Assembly (NCBI RefSeq): GCF_014526325.1
Contig: NZ_JACNMJ010000006.1
Location: 62,001-126,000, forward strand
Direction of reading: 5' to 3'
Origin: Psychroserpens algicola
GTDB taxonomy: Bacteria; Bacteroidota; Bacteroidia; Flavobacteriales; Flavobacteriaceae
DNA length: 64,000 nucleotides
Shown piece after piece: positions 38,138-47,775 of the stretch (its first letter is position 1; every line of letters begins with the position of its first letter). The position numbers were made by a program, and so were the translations under genes. The notes beneath the pieces were generated by a model. The model made no database searches. It worked only from the letters and a program-made list of their open reading frames with translations, and had not been told where the DNA came from.

Positions 38138-39418
38138 ATGAACGAACCTTTAGCAGAACGATTACGTCCACAAACCCTTGACGATTATTTGAGTCAGTCG
38201 CATTTAGTTGGTAAAACTGGTGTTTTAACTCAGCAGTTACAACAAGGAGTGATTGCGTCAATGATTTTTTGGGGACCACCAGGTACTGGAAAAACGACAT
38301 TAGCAACAATTATTGCTAATGAATCTAAGCGTCCGTTTTACACATTAAGTGCTATAAACTCTGGTGTTAAAGACATTAGAGAGGTTATCGATAAAGCCAA
38401 ACAAAGTGGCGGACTATTTACCACAAAAAATCCGATTCTATTTATTGATGAAATCCATCGTTTTAGTAAATCTCAACAGGATTCACTGTTGCAAGCTGTA
38501 GAAAAAGGTTGGGTCACCTTAATTGGAGCCACAACAGAAAACCCGAGTTTTGAAGTCATACCTGCACTGCTTTCACGTTGTCAGGTGTATATTTTAAATT
38601 CTTTTGAGAAAAGTGACTTAGAAGCCCTATTGCATCGAGCGCTTAAAACCGATGATCAATTATCAAAGCGTAAAATACAACTTAAAGACACTGAAGCTTT
38701 GATAAGACTTTCGGGAGGCGATGCCAGAAAGCTTCTAAATATCTTCGAACTTATAGTGACCTCATTTGATGAAAATGAGGACATTATAATCACCAATGAT
38801 ATAGTCTCTAAACGTGTTCAAAGTAATACAGTGAGATATGACAAAACTGGTGAACAACACTATGACATTATCTCGGCATTTATCAAATCGATAAGAGGTA
38901 GTGATCCAAATGCTGCAGTGTACTGGTTAGCAAGGATGATTGAAGGTGGTGAAGATGTGAAATTTATCGCTCGACGTTTATTAATTTTAGCCAGTGAAGA
39001 TATTGGTAATGCGAATCCGACAGCTTTGGTTATAGCAAACAATGCATTTCAAGCAGTGTCGGTCATAGGACATCCTGAATCTCGAATTATATTAAGTCAG
39101 TGTACCACCTATCTGGCGACTTCTCCTAAAAGCAATGCTGCTTATGAAGCCATAGGAAAAGCTCAGCAACTGGTTAGAGAAACGGGTGATTTATCAGTAC
39201 CACTATCTATAAGAAATGCACCAACTAAACTTATGAAAGAATTGGGCTATGGTGATAATTATCAATATGCTCACAAGTATGAAAATAATTTTGTGGCGCA
39301 TGAGTTTTTGCCTGATGAAATTAAAAACACCAAACTCTATGAACCAGGAAACAATACAAGAGAACAGGCACAAAGAGCATTTTTAAAAGCCCGCTGGAAA
39401 GATAAATATGATTATTAA
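38138..39418 (+). CDS. rarA: Replication-associated recombination protein A
   Basis: A 426-residue AAA+ ATPase of the RarA/MgsA/WRNIP1 family acting at stalled replication forks. Walker [10 protein letters not shown] (46-54), Walker B LFIDEIH (101-107), sensor [10 protein letters not shown] (130-139) and the arginine-finger segment SRC (146-148) are present, with the C-terminal tetramerisation region after about 260. It starts 81 bases from the divergent rhomboid gene and shares a TTAA stop overlap with the convergent downstream gene. Confidence 0.96.
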   Translation: MNEPLAERLRPQTLDDYLSQSHLVGKTGVLTQQLQQGVIASMIFWGPPGTGKTTLATIIANESKRPFYTLSAINSGVKDIREVIDKAKQSGGLFTTKNPILFIDEIHRFSKSQQDSLLQAVEKGWVTLIGATTENPSFEVIPALLSRCQVYILNSFEKSDLEALLHRALKTDDQLSKRKIQLKDTEALIRLSGGDARKLLNIFELIVTSFDENEDIIITNDIVSKRVQSNTVRYDKTGEQHYDIISAFIKSIRGSDPNAAVYWLARMIEGGEDVKFIARRLLILASEDIGNANPTALVIANNAFQAVSVIGHPESRIILSQCTTYLATSPKSNAAYEAIGKAQQLVRETGDLSVPLSIRNAPTKLMKELGYGDNYQYAHKYENNFVAHEFLPDEIKNTKLYEPGNNTREQAQRAFLKARWKDKYDY

Positions 39419-40323
39419 AATTTCAGATTTACACCTTTAACAACAAGGTTTTTTCCATCATTTTCAGCATAAACCCAGGTATTTTTTTGCTTATAAACCA
39501 TAGCATCTTTTCCTTGAACGAGATACGTATCTGGAATTCCAGAGTGCAGTAAAATCATCACTTTTTTAGGTTCAGTATCTACCACTTGAAATCCGCCAAC
39601 AATAGGTTGAGCATACAACATATCTTCTTTTACTGCATCAACAGCTTCGATAGGTTGTAATGCTTCTACTGCTTTCTTAGTGTCTTCCTTTTTAGGTTCA
39701 CTATTTGTAACCTCAGTCGGTTTAGTTTCAACCTCAACCGCTTCAAGTTTTTCTTTTTCCTTTAGTGCTTCTACTTCCTTTTTTAAACGTTCAATTTCAT
39801 TTTGAGCTTCACGTTCTTTTTCTTCGGACATCTTAACGGCTATTGATGTCGTTGACTCTTGCAATATATTTTCATTAGGCACGTATGAATAATCCATTAA
39901 CTGAAAAGTTTGAAATGCTTCTCTTATGGCTAAGTTATATGCTTTTGCAAAATCTTTTTCTTTGGTATCACCAATTTGAGAGCTCATGACGATATTGCCT
40001 TTACAGTCTTTTAAATCAATTTGAACCTTAGTTCTCAAAAATGAACCTTTAACCTTTTTAACTACAGATTTCAATCCTAAACATCGGTTTTGATTTAAAT
40101 CAGCTGGCACACTTTCGTCTTCAAAAAAAGCGGTAAATCCATATTTATTAAATAAAAATTTGGTAAGCGAGTTAAGTTGATATTGATCTTCATACTTCTG
40201 AAATTCAAACTGTTTAGGTATAACAATATACTTGTAGTCGTTAACAGAGTTTTGAGCAGTCACATAAGATTGCGTAATCAATAAAAGTAATAATAGGTAG
40301 CAAAATTTATTCATCTGAATCAA
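39415..40323 (-). CDS. Exported coiled-coil protein, function unknown
   Basis: A 302-residue protein with an N-terminal signal peptide (ending YVTAQ near residue 24; an alternative start at Met4 gives a more normal signal). A folded N-terminal part (about 28-155) is followed by a Lys/Glu-rich coiled coil (about 168-205), a low-complexity linker and a small C-terminal domain ending GVNLKF. I do not recognise a named family. Its ATG lies 17 bases inside the end of the preceding DUF5723 barrel gene, so the two are probably made together and may work at the outer membrane. Confidence 0.7.
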   Translation of the reverse strand: MIQMNKFCYLLLLLLITQSYVTAQNSVNDYKYIVIPKQFEFQKYEDQYQLNSLTKFLFNKYGFTAFFEDESVPADLNQNRCLGLKSVVKKVKGSFLRTKVQIDLKDCKGNIVMSSQIGDTKEKDFAKAYNLAIREAFQTFQLMDYSYVPNENILQESTTSIAVKMSEEKEREAQNEIERLKKEVEALKEKEKLEAVEVETKPTEVTNSEPKKEDTKKAVEALQPIEAVDAVKEDMLYAQPIVGGFQVVDTEPKKVMILLHSGIPDTYLVQGKDAMVYKQKNTWVYAENDGKNLVVKGVNLKF

Positions 40324-41716
40324 AAATTAAGTTCATTCCAAATTGTAAAGATACACTTTGTGCTCTAGAAATATTTTGTAATTCAGACAAATTATTTCCC
40401 ATGAGGTACATATTAAAATTACCAAAATGCATTGAAGCACCAAAACCAATATTGTGATACGAAAAGTCATCTACTGTATAAGTCGCTTTGAGTTTTAAAA
40501 AATCGAATAAACGCCTGTAATAAAATGCGGTAGCTGCAAACTGAGGTTGTTGTGGTCTAAATATGGAAAACACTTGTAAACCAACACTATTGAGATATGG
40601 TTTGCTTCCAGCGTAGCAATCACAGTCATCACCACTAGTCTTTCCAAAGTTATAGCGATAAGACGCATTAAACTTAGTAGAGCGCCAGGTCGTATAATTG
40701 CTTTTTAAGGTGTCGATTTTAATACTTCCATTAAACTCATCTTCTAAATTTTCCCAGTAAGGGGTCGTTCCATTTTCATTAATCAATTGAGGAAACACCA
40801 GACCTATACCTTCAGTTGTATAACTTCCATTTAAGTGATACATCTCAACATCTTTAGAGTGAAAAACAGCTCCTATATCGAGTAAACTTCCAGTAATCAC
40901 ATGTTGATCTTCTGGTTGATATGTAAAACCTAAATCTATCCCAAGTCCCAAATTCCCACCAAATAATACACGCTTCCGGAGTGTTTTAATGTCTTTACTG
41001 AAGTCTGAATTATCATCTTCTAAAAGAGACGCAATACCAGATGTTTGAAGGGTTCCGTCTAAAAATTGAAACACATGCTCATAAATATTATCTCCTGTGC
41101 TACTCAATCGAGTTGTAAAAGTTCCTGAATTATTAGTACTGTTCACGTTGGCTATACTAGAATAAATTTTACCTCTTGCACCTACGGTTAATTTTTTACT
41201 AAGCTTTTTATTTATACCGAAGTGAAATACTGATAATAGCTCGCCTTTAAAGTTAACATCACCTAATGAAAATGAGCGTCCGATATAATCGGCATTACCT
41301 TCCCATAGCAATACTGCTATATCTTTAGGGATATAGGAGATAAAATCCGCTTCTTCGTAAATTCCGTAGGAAAAATAGGTATTTTCATCTTTTCGCCATC
41401 CACCATTTATGATATCTAACTGTTGATTGAACGCTACATAGTCGCGATTGGATAATGACATGATAACATTACTAATTTTAGTATTGATGCTTACTCCATC
41501 ATCTTTAAAAATATCATAGGCAGACACACCTGAGCTCCCAAAGTTGAAATGAATTTGCGAAAGTAATGGAATACCAAAGTGTTTATCGAAGGTCACTAAA
41601 GCGCCCGGATTTTGGTTAAGCGCTTGTGGCACATCATTAAAATCGTATAGCAACTCTTTATTCTGGCTGTGAACCCATACACCTAAAAATAATACTATGT
41701 AAGTGATTTTACGCAT
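40307..41716 (-). CDS. DUF5723-type outer-membrane barrel protein
   Basis: A 469-residue protein with a short signal peptide (about 1-17) and a beta-rich body. Phrases such as NQNPGALVTFDKHFGIPLLSQIHF, FSLGDVNFKGELLSVFHFGINKKLSKKLTVGARGKIY and a porin-like C-terminal half fit the DUF5723 family, barrels of unknown role found in Bacteroidota. It begins 4 bases after the lipoprotein gene and overlaps the coiled-coil gene by 17 bases, suggesting a three-protein envelope unit. Confidence 0.75.
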   Translation of the reverse strand: MRKITYIVLFLGVWVHSQNKELLYDFNDVPQALNQNPGALVTFDKHFGIPLLSQIHFNFGSSGVSAYDIFKDDGVSINTKISNVIMSLSNRDYVAFNQQLDIINGGWRKDENTYFSYGIYEEADFISYIPKDIAVLLWEGNADYIGRSFSLGDVNFKGELLSVFHFGINKKLSKKLTVGARGKIYSSIANVNSTNNSGTFTTRLSSTGDNIYEHVFQFLDGTLQTSGIASLLEDDNSDFSKDIKTLRKRVLFGGNLGLGIDLGFTYQPEDQHVITGSLLDIGAVFHSKDVEMYHLNGSYTTEGIGLVFPQLINENGTTPYWENLEDEFNGSIKIDTLKSNYTTWRSTKFNASYRYNFGKTSGDDCDCYAGSKPYLNSVGLQVFSIFRPQQPQFAATAFYYRRLFDFLKLKATYTVDDFSYHNIGFGASMHFGNFNMYLMGNNLSELQNISRAQSVSLQFGMNLIFDSDE

Positions 41717-41720
41717 TCAC

Positions 41721-42281
41721 TTAGAGTTCAAAATAAAAAGTGGCTTTTGATTCTAATTTCAAAAGGCCTTGTGTTTCAGCTTCTATTGGTGCTGTAGTTG
41801 GAGGTAATGTAATTTTATAAATCAAAGTTGTAGCATCTTCAAATGTACTCAGCTCTGGCTCTTCTATTAGAAAGTTAGCTTCAACAAAAACTGGGTTATC
41901 AATTTGACCTGATGGTACTTGTACCTGAGCTAAATACTTTAATTCGTCAGCATCATTAACAAATTCGAAATCAATATTGAAATTTCTATCTAAGCTATTT
42001 GTGAATTGAAATGTCAGGTTAGTTTTTAAAAGTTGATCTACAAAAAAATCAGAATTAATATATTCCAAACGTGTTGTATCAGTCAACACAACAACTTCTT
42101 GCTGTGTCTCACTATCAACAAAATTGGATGCTGTTAAGTTTGAGAAAATCAAACTAGATTCAAAAGTTGGTGTAGGTAAAATATCTTCAGCCTGCTCAAA
42201 ATCGGTATCGCTAACACAAGATGTTACCAGCATAACACAGAAAAACAAAAGACAATAGACAACGAAATTTAATGTTTTCAT
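41721..42281 (-). CDS. Lipoprotein, function unknown
   Basis: A 186-residue protein with a lipobox (LVTSC, Cys22) and an acidic start after it (VSDTDFEQAED). The remainder is beta-rich with no recognisable motif. It lies 48 bases after the HAD gene and only 4 bases before the DUF5723 barrel, so it is best read as a partner of that barrel. Confidence 0.7.
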   Translation of the reverse strand: MKTLNFVVYCLLFFCVMLVTSCVSDTDFEQAEDILPTPTFESSLIFSNLTASNFVDSETQQEVVVLTDTTRLEYINSDFFVDQLLKTNLTFQFTNSLDRNFNIDFEFVNDADELKYLAQVQVPSGQIDNPVFVEANFLIEEPELSTFEDATTLIYKITLPPTTAPIEAETQGLLKLESKATFYFEL

Positions 42282-42329
42282 AATGCTTATAACTTAGTAT
42301 AACAACGACTAAGATACAGATTAAGTATG

Positions 42330-43019
42330 TTATAGGTAATTTTTCAGCTCACTGAGATATTTCACTTGCTTAATATGCTTGTCTGCATTGTCATTATGAT
42401 AATTGAATAAAATGACATCCATACCTATGGCTTCAGCACCTAAAATATCAGCTTCGTAATTATCTCCAATCATTAAACTTTCTTCAGGAATTGCGTCTGC
42501 AAGATGTAAAGCATGATTAAATATTATAGGATTTGGTTTTTTAACGCCAGCCGCTTCCGAATTGGTTATAGTATCAAAATAATGAGTGATATTAGCATTA
42601 TCCATTTTTTTCTGTTGTGCCTCCTCAAACCCGTTCGTAATGATATGAAGTTTGTAGTTGGGTTTTAAATAGTCTAAAATCTCTATGGTATCATCAAAAA
42701 GATGATTAAAGGTTGTTAGGTATGTGATGTAATCATCAGAAAGCTTGTTTATAATATCATCAGACACTTTATAATTAATAGAATCAAATGTATCCTTTAA
42801 GCGCTTATATCGCAAACTTACTTTATCTATCTTTTCCTCTCTGTAAAGTTTCCAATAGTTAAGATTTATAGGCTCATACACTGATAAAAACAGGGCAGAT
42901 TCTATATTGAGCTTATGAACTTCAAAAATCTTTTCAAACGTTAGGGCCGAATTTTTGTCAAAATCCCAAAGTGTATGATCTAAATCAAAAAAAACGTGTT
43001 TAATCTCTTTTTCCTTCAT
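42330..43019 (-). CDS. HAD-family pyrimidine nucleotidase, YjjG type
   Basis: A 229-residue hydrolase. Motif I FFDLDHTLWDFD places nucleophile Asp12 and Asp14. HIITNGF (about 114-120) is motif II, GVKKPNPIIF holds the motif III lysine, and MIGDNYEADILGA is motif IV. The overall pattern resembles YjjG, which removes phosphate from non-canonical pyrimidine nucleotides. Its ATG lies 20 bases inside the previous gene, so the two are coupled. Confidence 0.88.
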   Translation of the reverse strand: MKEKEIKHVFFDLDHTLWDFDKNSALTFEKIFEVHKLNIESALFLSVYEPINLNYWKLYREEKIDKVSLRYKRLKDTFDSINYKVSDDIINKLSDDYITYLTTFNHLFDDTIEILDYLKPNYKLHIITNGFEEAQQKKMDNANITHYFDTITNSEAAGVKKPNPIIFNHALHLADAIPEESLMIGDNYEADILGAEAIGMDVILFNYHNDNADKHIKQVKYLSELKNYL

Positions 43020-44310
43020 CTACCGATTCTAATATTTGTGTGAATAATTTTCTAAAGCCTTTCCATTTAGGCTCATTTCCGAAGGAATAGTTATGAAAAA
43101 CCGGTGTAAATATTCCGTTTACTTGCTTAACCGAACTCATTAATCGTTGCAACTCTTGTTTTTTATCTAATTGCGACTGATGTTTTAAAAGGGCATGATC
43201 AATACAGTGAAATGAATTGACAAGTAATGGTGTTTGTGTTTCATAATCTAAATCATAAAATAAAAACGGCGTACATGTACCAGCTCTAAATCCTGTTTGG
43301 TTAAGGTATCCCATTGTGAAATCTTGCTTTACTTCTAATTCTATTAAATTTCGATAGGATGTAGGAAGATTAATTTTTGAAAATGAATGCCTTGTAGACT
43401 CTAACTCATAATTGGTTATGTTCTCTATTTTTTTCTTTTCTTTTTTTAGGATAGAAATATCGTCTAAAGCAAAATAGGACACTTTTAAACCGACTTTACT
43501 ATAATCTGCGACAGACTTGATAAGTGAGACAAACTTCTTTTTATTGATGTTAATATTTTTATCATAAGTTGAATAATCGCCAATTAAAAAGAAGACAACA
43601 AATTTAAATTTAAACTGTTTTTGCTTATTAATAATCCATTTAAAGGTATCATAGGGATCACGCTTAAAACCAAATAATACCAAGAAGCGTTGGTAAAAAC
43701 GTCTTAGTTTAAGTTGAAATAAATCGTTAAGAGCACCTCCAACAGTTCGCAACAATCCCTTTTGCTTAAAATAAAATGCCATTGGTACGTCTATCACAGG
43801 AGCTATTTTATAATTACGTTTAGGAAATGTAAAACCTTCAAACCGCTGTTCTAAAAGGTTTTTGAGTTCATAAGCCCAAATATCGACCACAGGCTGCTTT
43901 AAGAAATGTTCTTTATATGCCAGACTTTCTGTAGCTGTGAAACGTCCGTACTCATCTTTTACATGCGGCAAATACTCTTCGTAACGACTCAATAAATAAA
44001 ACGATGCAGCAAAAATATCGAATGGCAATGCACTCTTTTCTCCTGTTGGAAAAAAACATTTAGTGTGGTTCCAGCTTTGAACATTGATATCAACATCTGA
44101 TAATCCCTGTTCAAAAAGTAAATCGTGATTTCTTATAAAAACCTCATTACTCAAAGGCTGTTTTGTATAAGACATTTTTAAACTGTCGTGCGCTATAAAC
44201 TCTTCAATAGTGGTTGTAAACGATACAGGAACTCCCAAAATTCGGGTACACAAATGCTTAAACGTATATCTAAGTCTTGGAGTAATTTTATGAGTATAAA
44301 CTAATAGCAA
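43000..44310 (-). CDS. Polysaccharide deacetylase-like protein (DUF7033-type)
   Basis: A 436-residue protein without a signal peptide. An N-terminal region of about 90 residues precedes a part with FPTGEKSALPFDIFAASFYLLSRYEEY (about 91-117) and later elements (VFFLIGDYSTYD, ESTRHSF, GFRAGTCTPFLFYD) that resemble the NodB/polysaccharide deacetylase barrel of a family known in flavobacteria. The classical zinc triad is not fully visible (an HS and an RAGT-type motif are), so catalysis is uncertain. It starts 14 bases after radC. Confidence 0.7.
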   Translation of the reverse strand: MLLVYTHKITPRLRYTFKHLCTRILGVPVSFTTTIEEFIAHDSLKMSYTKQPLSNEVFIRNHDLLFEQGLSDVDINVQSWNHTKCFFPTGEKSALPFDIFAASFYLLSRYEEYLPHVKDEYGRFTATESLAYKEHFLKQPVVDIWAYELKNLLEQRFEGFTFPKRNYKIAPVIDVPMAFYFKQKGLLRTVGGALNDLFQLKLRRFYQRFLVLFGFKRDPYDTFKWIINKQKQFKFKFVVFFLIGDYSTYDKNININKKKFVSLIKSVADYSKVGLKVSYFALDDISILKKEKKKIENITNYELESTRHSFSKINLPTSYRNLIELEVKQDFTMGYLNQTGFRAGTCTPFLFYDLDYETQTPLLVNSFHCIDHALLKHQSQLDKKQELQRLMSSVKQVNGIFTPVFHNYSFGNEPKWKGFRKLFTQILESVDEGKRD

Positions 44311-44324
44311 GTTTTTATTTTTTA

Positions 44325-45023
44325 TTACAAGATATTTTCATCGGCAAAACTAAAATATGCTTTTTCGGTGACAATAAGGTGATCTAAAACTTTAATATCT
44401 AAACTTTGCGCTGCACCTTTTAACTTTTGGGTTAAATTTTTATCTGCTTCACTTGGTTTTAATGTACCCGATGGATGGTTATGAACTAAAATTAAACCCA
44501 CTGCTCCTAACTCTAAAGCATTTTTAAAAACCAAACGTACATCAACTAATGTGCCTGTAATACCACCTTTACTCAACTGGTGTTTTTGAATTACTTTATT
44601 AGAATTATTAAGGTAAATAATCCAAAATTCTTCATGAGGTAATTCTCCAATGAGAGGTTGCATAAGTTCAAAAACTGAAACACTTGAGTTAATTTTTTGT
44701 TTATCTATAGCTGCTTCTCCTCGCCTACGTCGACCTAATTCCATGGCTGCAGTAATCGAAATAGCTTTAGCTTCTCCAATACCCTTAAATTGTATTAGTT
44801 GCTTTAATGATAGTTTTCCAAGTTCATTAAGATTATGATTTACACTGGCCAAAATACGTTTGCTTAAAGCAACAGCACTTTCTTCCTTATTACCAGAACC
44901 AATTAAAATTGCTAATAATTCGGCATCACTCAAGGTTGACTTGCCTTTGTCTCTTAATTTTTCTCTCGGTTGATCATCTTGTGACCAGTGTTTTATTGAA
45001 AACGTAGCTGCTTTTTTTGTCAT
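44325..45023 (-). CDS. radC: DNA repair protein RadC (JAB/MPN domain)
   Basis: A 232-residue protein with an N-terminal helix-hairpin-helix region (about 30-100, FKGIGEAKAISI) and a C-terminal JAB metalloprotein domain. The metal site HNHPSG with a distal Asp (His181, His183, Asp194) is intact. Despite the name, the function is unproven; the fold is related to deubiquitinating peptidases. It is the first gene of a six-gene run ending at 39415. Confidence 0.93.
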   Translation of the reverse strand: MTKKAATFSIKHWSQDDQPREKLRDKGKSTLSDAELLAILIGSGNKEESAVALSKRILASVNHNLNELGKLSLKQLIQFKGIGEAKAISITAAMELGRRRRGEAAIDKQKINSSVSVFELMQPLIGELPHEEFWIIYLNNSNKVIQKHQLSKGGITGTLVDVRLVFKNALELGAVGLILVHNHPSGTLKPSEADKNLTQKLKGAAQSLDIKVLDHLIVTEKAYFSFADENIL

Positions 45024-45096
45024 ATTATAAAAATATATATTGTAACTTTCTTGTCAATAAATTTAAATCATTATATAGAAAAAATACTATACAATT

Positions 45097-45540
45097 ATGA
45101 AATCTTTATTTCAACAAGAAACACATGAAGAAATCATGAACCGATTAGAACAACTCGATGAGGCTGCTCAGGCCAATTGGGGAAAAATGAATGTTGGTCA
45201 GATGACATGGCATTGTCAAGGTCCGTTAAACATCATGTTAGAAAAAAATGATTACGGATTAAAGCCAAATTGGTTCGCAAAGGTTTTTTTCAAAAAATCA
45301 TTATATAATGATAAATCATGGAGAAAAAACCTTCCTACAGCTAAGTTTTTAAAACCTAAAGAGGACAAAGATTTTAGCACTGAAAAAAGAAAATTGACCG
45401 AACTTATCAATGAAGCCTATTCGCATCGTGATAAGACCGAATGGAAACCTCATCCTGGATTTGGCTATTTCACAGCCGATCAATGGGGACAAATGCAGTA
45501 TAAACATTTAGATCATCATTTTAGACAATTTGGCGTATAA
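45097..45540 (+). CDS. DUF1569/DinB-like protein
   Basis: A 147-residue four-helix protein. The His residues expected for the DinB-type metal site are in place: His39 (MTWHCQG) and His137/His141 (HLDHHFRQFG). Several DinB-superfamily members are thiol-dependent transferases or hydrolases that handle reactive small molecules. It is the first of four closely spaced genes (gaps 53, 25 and 24 bases) that look like a detoxification group. Confidence 0.78.
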   Translation: MKSLFQQETHEEIMNRLEQLDEAAQANWGKMNVGQMTWHCQGPLNIMLEKNDYGLKPNWFAKVFFKKSLYNDKSWRKNLPTAKFLKPKEDKDFSTEKRKLTELINEAYSHRDKTEWKPHPGFGYFTADQWGQMQYKHLDHHFRQFGV

Positions 45541-45593
45541 CAGTAAATCAAACCTAATAAAAACAAGTTAAAGCACAATACGCTTTTAACATA

Positions 45594-46202
45594 ATGGGCC
45601 TTATGAAATATCCGCCACCTCATCATCAAGATAATGACCAAAATCACATGATTGAAGTCATTAAAGCTTATCCGTTAGCTACAGTAATTTCTATTGCTGA
45701 CAACACGCCTTTTATTAGTCATTTACCATTAATCTTTGATTCTGGAAAACTCATTGGCCACATAGATATTTACAATCCTCAAGCGAGGCTACTAAAAGAT
45801 GATAATGATGTTACTGTGATATTCTCAGGTCCGCAATGTTACATTTCACCCAGTATTTACAGTACTACTCAATTACCAACCTGGAATTACATCAAGGTAC
45901 ATCTCAAAGGACATGTCAAAGCTATTGAAAGTAAAGCATCTTTAAAGCAGTCATTGATTACTATGACTGAATTTTTAGAAGCTCCGAATCACAAATACAT
46001 CTTAGATCCTAAAAACCCTAGGTTAGACAGAAACTTAGACTACATTACAATGTTTGAAATTACGATTTCAAATTGGGAAGGAAAGTTTAAGCTCTCGCAA
46101 GACAAGAAACCTAAAGACATCAATAATGCAAGGGAAGAATTATTAAAATCAAATCAGGAAAGTATTAAACAATTTTTAGATAACGTATTTAATAATTTGT
46201 AA
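45594..46202 (+). CDS. FMN-binding protein, PaiB-like
   Basis: A 202-residue protein of the PaiB family (split-barrel, FMN-binding-like). MKYPPPHHQDN, the LPLIFD strand and the GPQCYISPSIYSTTQLPTWNYIKVHLKG stretch (about 81-108) are typical. PaiB of Bacillus subtilis was described as a negative regulator of sporulation and protease genes, but no regulatory role is known here. The chosen ATG gives MGLMKYPPP; the ATG three codons later (45603) matches the family start better and may be the real one. Confidence 0.85.
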   Translation: MGLMKYPPPHHQDNDQNHMIEVIKAYPLATVISIADNTPFISHLPLIFDSGKLIGHIDIYNPQARLLKDDNDVTVIFSGPQCYISPSIYSTTQLPTWNYIKVHLKGHVKAIESKASLKQSLITMTEFLEAPNHKYILDPKNPRLDRNLDYITMFEITISNWEGKFKLSQDKKPKDINNAREELLKSNQESIKQFLDNVFNNL

Positions 46203-46227
46203 ATTAATGGTTTAATACCTAGAAATC

Positions 46228-47118
46228 ATGAAAGAATTAAAAAAAGAACATATCAGTCAAGAGGTTTTCGATTTATATGATGATTATGCGCATAACAAAC
46301 TTAATCGTCGGCAATTTGTTGAAAAACTATCGCTATATGCTGTTGGTGGAGTTACAGTTGCATCACTTTTAAGCTTTATATCTCCAAATTATATAGATAA
46401 TTTACTGGTTGAACCTGATGACCCAACATTAGATTCAAACTACATACACTATGATTCTCCTAAGGGAGGAGGCTCCATAAAAGGTTTGTTATCCAAACCA
46501 AAAGACATCACAACAAAGTTACCTGGTGTTGTGGTTGTTCACGAAAATAGAGGTCTAAACCCTTACATAGAAGATGTTGGTCGACGTACTGCAAAAGAAG
46601 GCTTTATAAGTTTAGCACCAGATGCCTTAACACCTTTAGGCGGATACCCTGGGAATGATGATGATGGAAGAACCTTACAAAAGAAACGTGATAGAAATGA
46701 AATGCTTGAAGATTTTATTGCGGCTTATACGTATCTCAAATCTCATAAAGACTGTAATGGTCAAGTTGGTGTCGTAGGGTTTTGCTTTGGTGGCTGGATT
46801 TCTAATATGATGGCTGTACGTCTACCCGATTTAGGCGCTGCAGTACCTTATTACGGCAGACAACCTTCTGACGAAGACGCTGTTAAAATAAAGAGTCCTT
46901 TACTATTACAGTACGGAGAGTTAGACTCAAGAGTTAACGCTGGATGGCCTGCTTTTGAAGCTGTTTTAAAAGCTAATACTATTGAATATGAGGCTTATAT
47001 TTATCCTGGTGTAAATCATGGATTTCATAACAATACAACACCTCGTTATGATAAAGATGCAGCAAATCTATCCTGGGAAAGAACCATTGCTTTTTTTAAA
47101 AAACATTTAGAAGTTTAG
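46228..47118 (+). CDS. Exported dienelactone hydrolase-family protein
   Basis: A 296-residue alpha/beta hydrolase. The catalytic triad is Cys186 (GFCFGG), Asp233 and His264, with the dienelactone-hydrolase Glu at 106 (VHENRG). Residues 26-50 hold NRRQFVEKLSLYAVGGVTVASLLSF, which looks like a twin-arginine signal set behind a 25-residue cytoplasmic lead, so the enzyme is probably exported or anchored. It could hydrolyse lactones or other esters. It is the third gene of the four-gene run. Confidence 0.85.
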   Translation: MKELKKEHISQEVFDLYDDYAHNKLNRRQFVEKLSLYAVGGVTVASLLSFISPNYIDNLLVEPDDPTLDSNYIHYDSPKGGGSIKGLLSKPKDITTKLPGVVVVHENRGLNPYIEDVGRRTAKEGFISLAPDALTPLGGYPGNDDDGRTLQKKRDRNEMLEDFIAAYTYLKSHKDCNGQVGVVGFCFGGWISNMMAVRLPDLGAAVPYYGRQPSDEDAVKIKSPLLLQYGELDSRVNAGWPAFEAVLKANTIEYEAYIYPGVNHGFHNNTTPRYDKDAANLSWERTIAFFKKHLEV

Positions 47119-47142
47119 ATACGTTATAAATATGGTAGTGCT

Positions 47143-47775
47143 ATGAAACACGAATGGCGTAAGACAGAAAAAAACATCTATTTACCTAAATCAAAACCTG
47201 AAGTTATAGATGTTCCTGACTTTAAATTTGTTACGATTAGTGGTGAAGGCAACCCAAATACAGACCATTTTAAAAAGCACATTGAAGCACTTTACAGCAT
47301 CGCATATGCTATTAAAATGAATCTCAAAACGTTACAAACTCAACCTAAAGGTTATACGGATTATACGGTGTATCCTTTGGAAGGTGTCTGGGATATTAAT
47401 GACGAGGCTAAGAAACACTACAACGGCCAACTTAATAAAGACGACCTGGTGTTTACCTTAATGATAAGACAACCTGATTTTGTGAATGACACATTCTTCA
47501 GCAAGATGCTTGAAGTCACAAAAAAGAAAAAGCCAAATCCTCTTTTAGACCAAGTTAAATTTGAGACCATTTCCGAAGGGAAGTGTATTCAAATGATGCA
47601 TATTGGTAGTTATGACGATGAGCCTGCTAGCTTTCAAATTATGGAAGCCTTTGCTGAAGTCCATAAGCTTTCAAGACTGTCTAAAATACATCGTGAAATC
47701 TATATTTCCGATTTTAGAAAAGTAGCGCCTGAAAAACTAATAACGGTATTACGATTTCAGCTTACTACTGAATAA
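47143..47775 (+). CDS. GyrI-like domain protein
   Basis: A 210-residue protein of the GyrI-like (SbmC-related) type. The paired domain elements KPEVIDVPDFKFVTISGEGNP (about 18-38), DYTVYPLEGVWDI (about 72-84) and MIRQPDFV (about 107-114) and the late HIGSYDDEPASFQIMEAFA segment are recognisable. Some members bind small drugs or hydrolyse cyclopropanoid toxins. It ends the four-gene run and overlaps the convergent lipoprotein gene by 11 bases. Confidence 0.84.
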   Translation: MKHEWRKTEKNIYLPKSKPEVIDVPDFKFVTISGEGNPNTDHFKKHIEALYSIAYAIKMNLKTLQTQPKGYTDYTVYPLEGVWDINDEAKKHYNGQLNKDDLVFTLMIRQPDFVNDTFFSKMLEVTKKKKPNPLLDQVKFETISEGKCIQMMHIGSYDDEPASFQIMEAFAEVHKLSRLSKIHREIYISDFRKVAPEKLITVLRFQLTTE

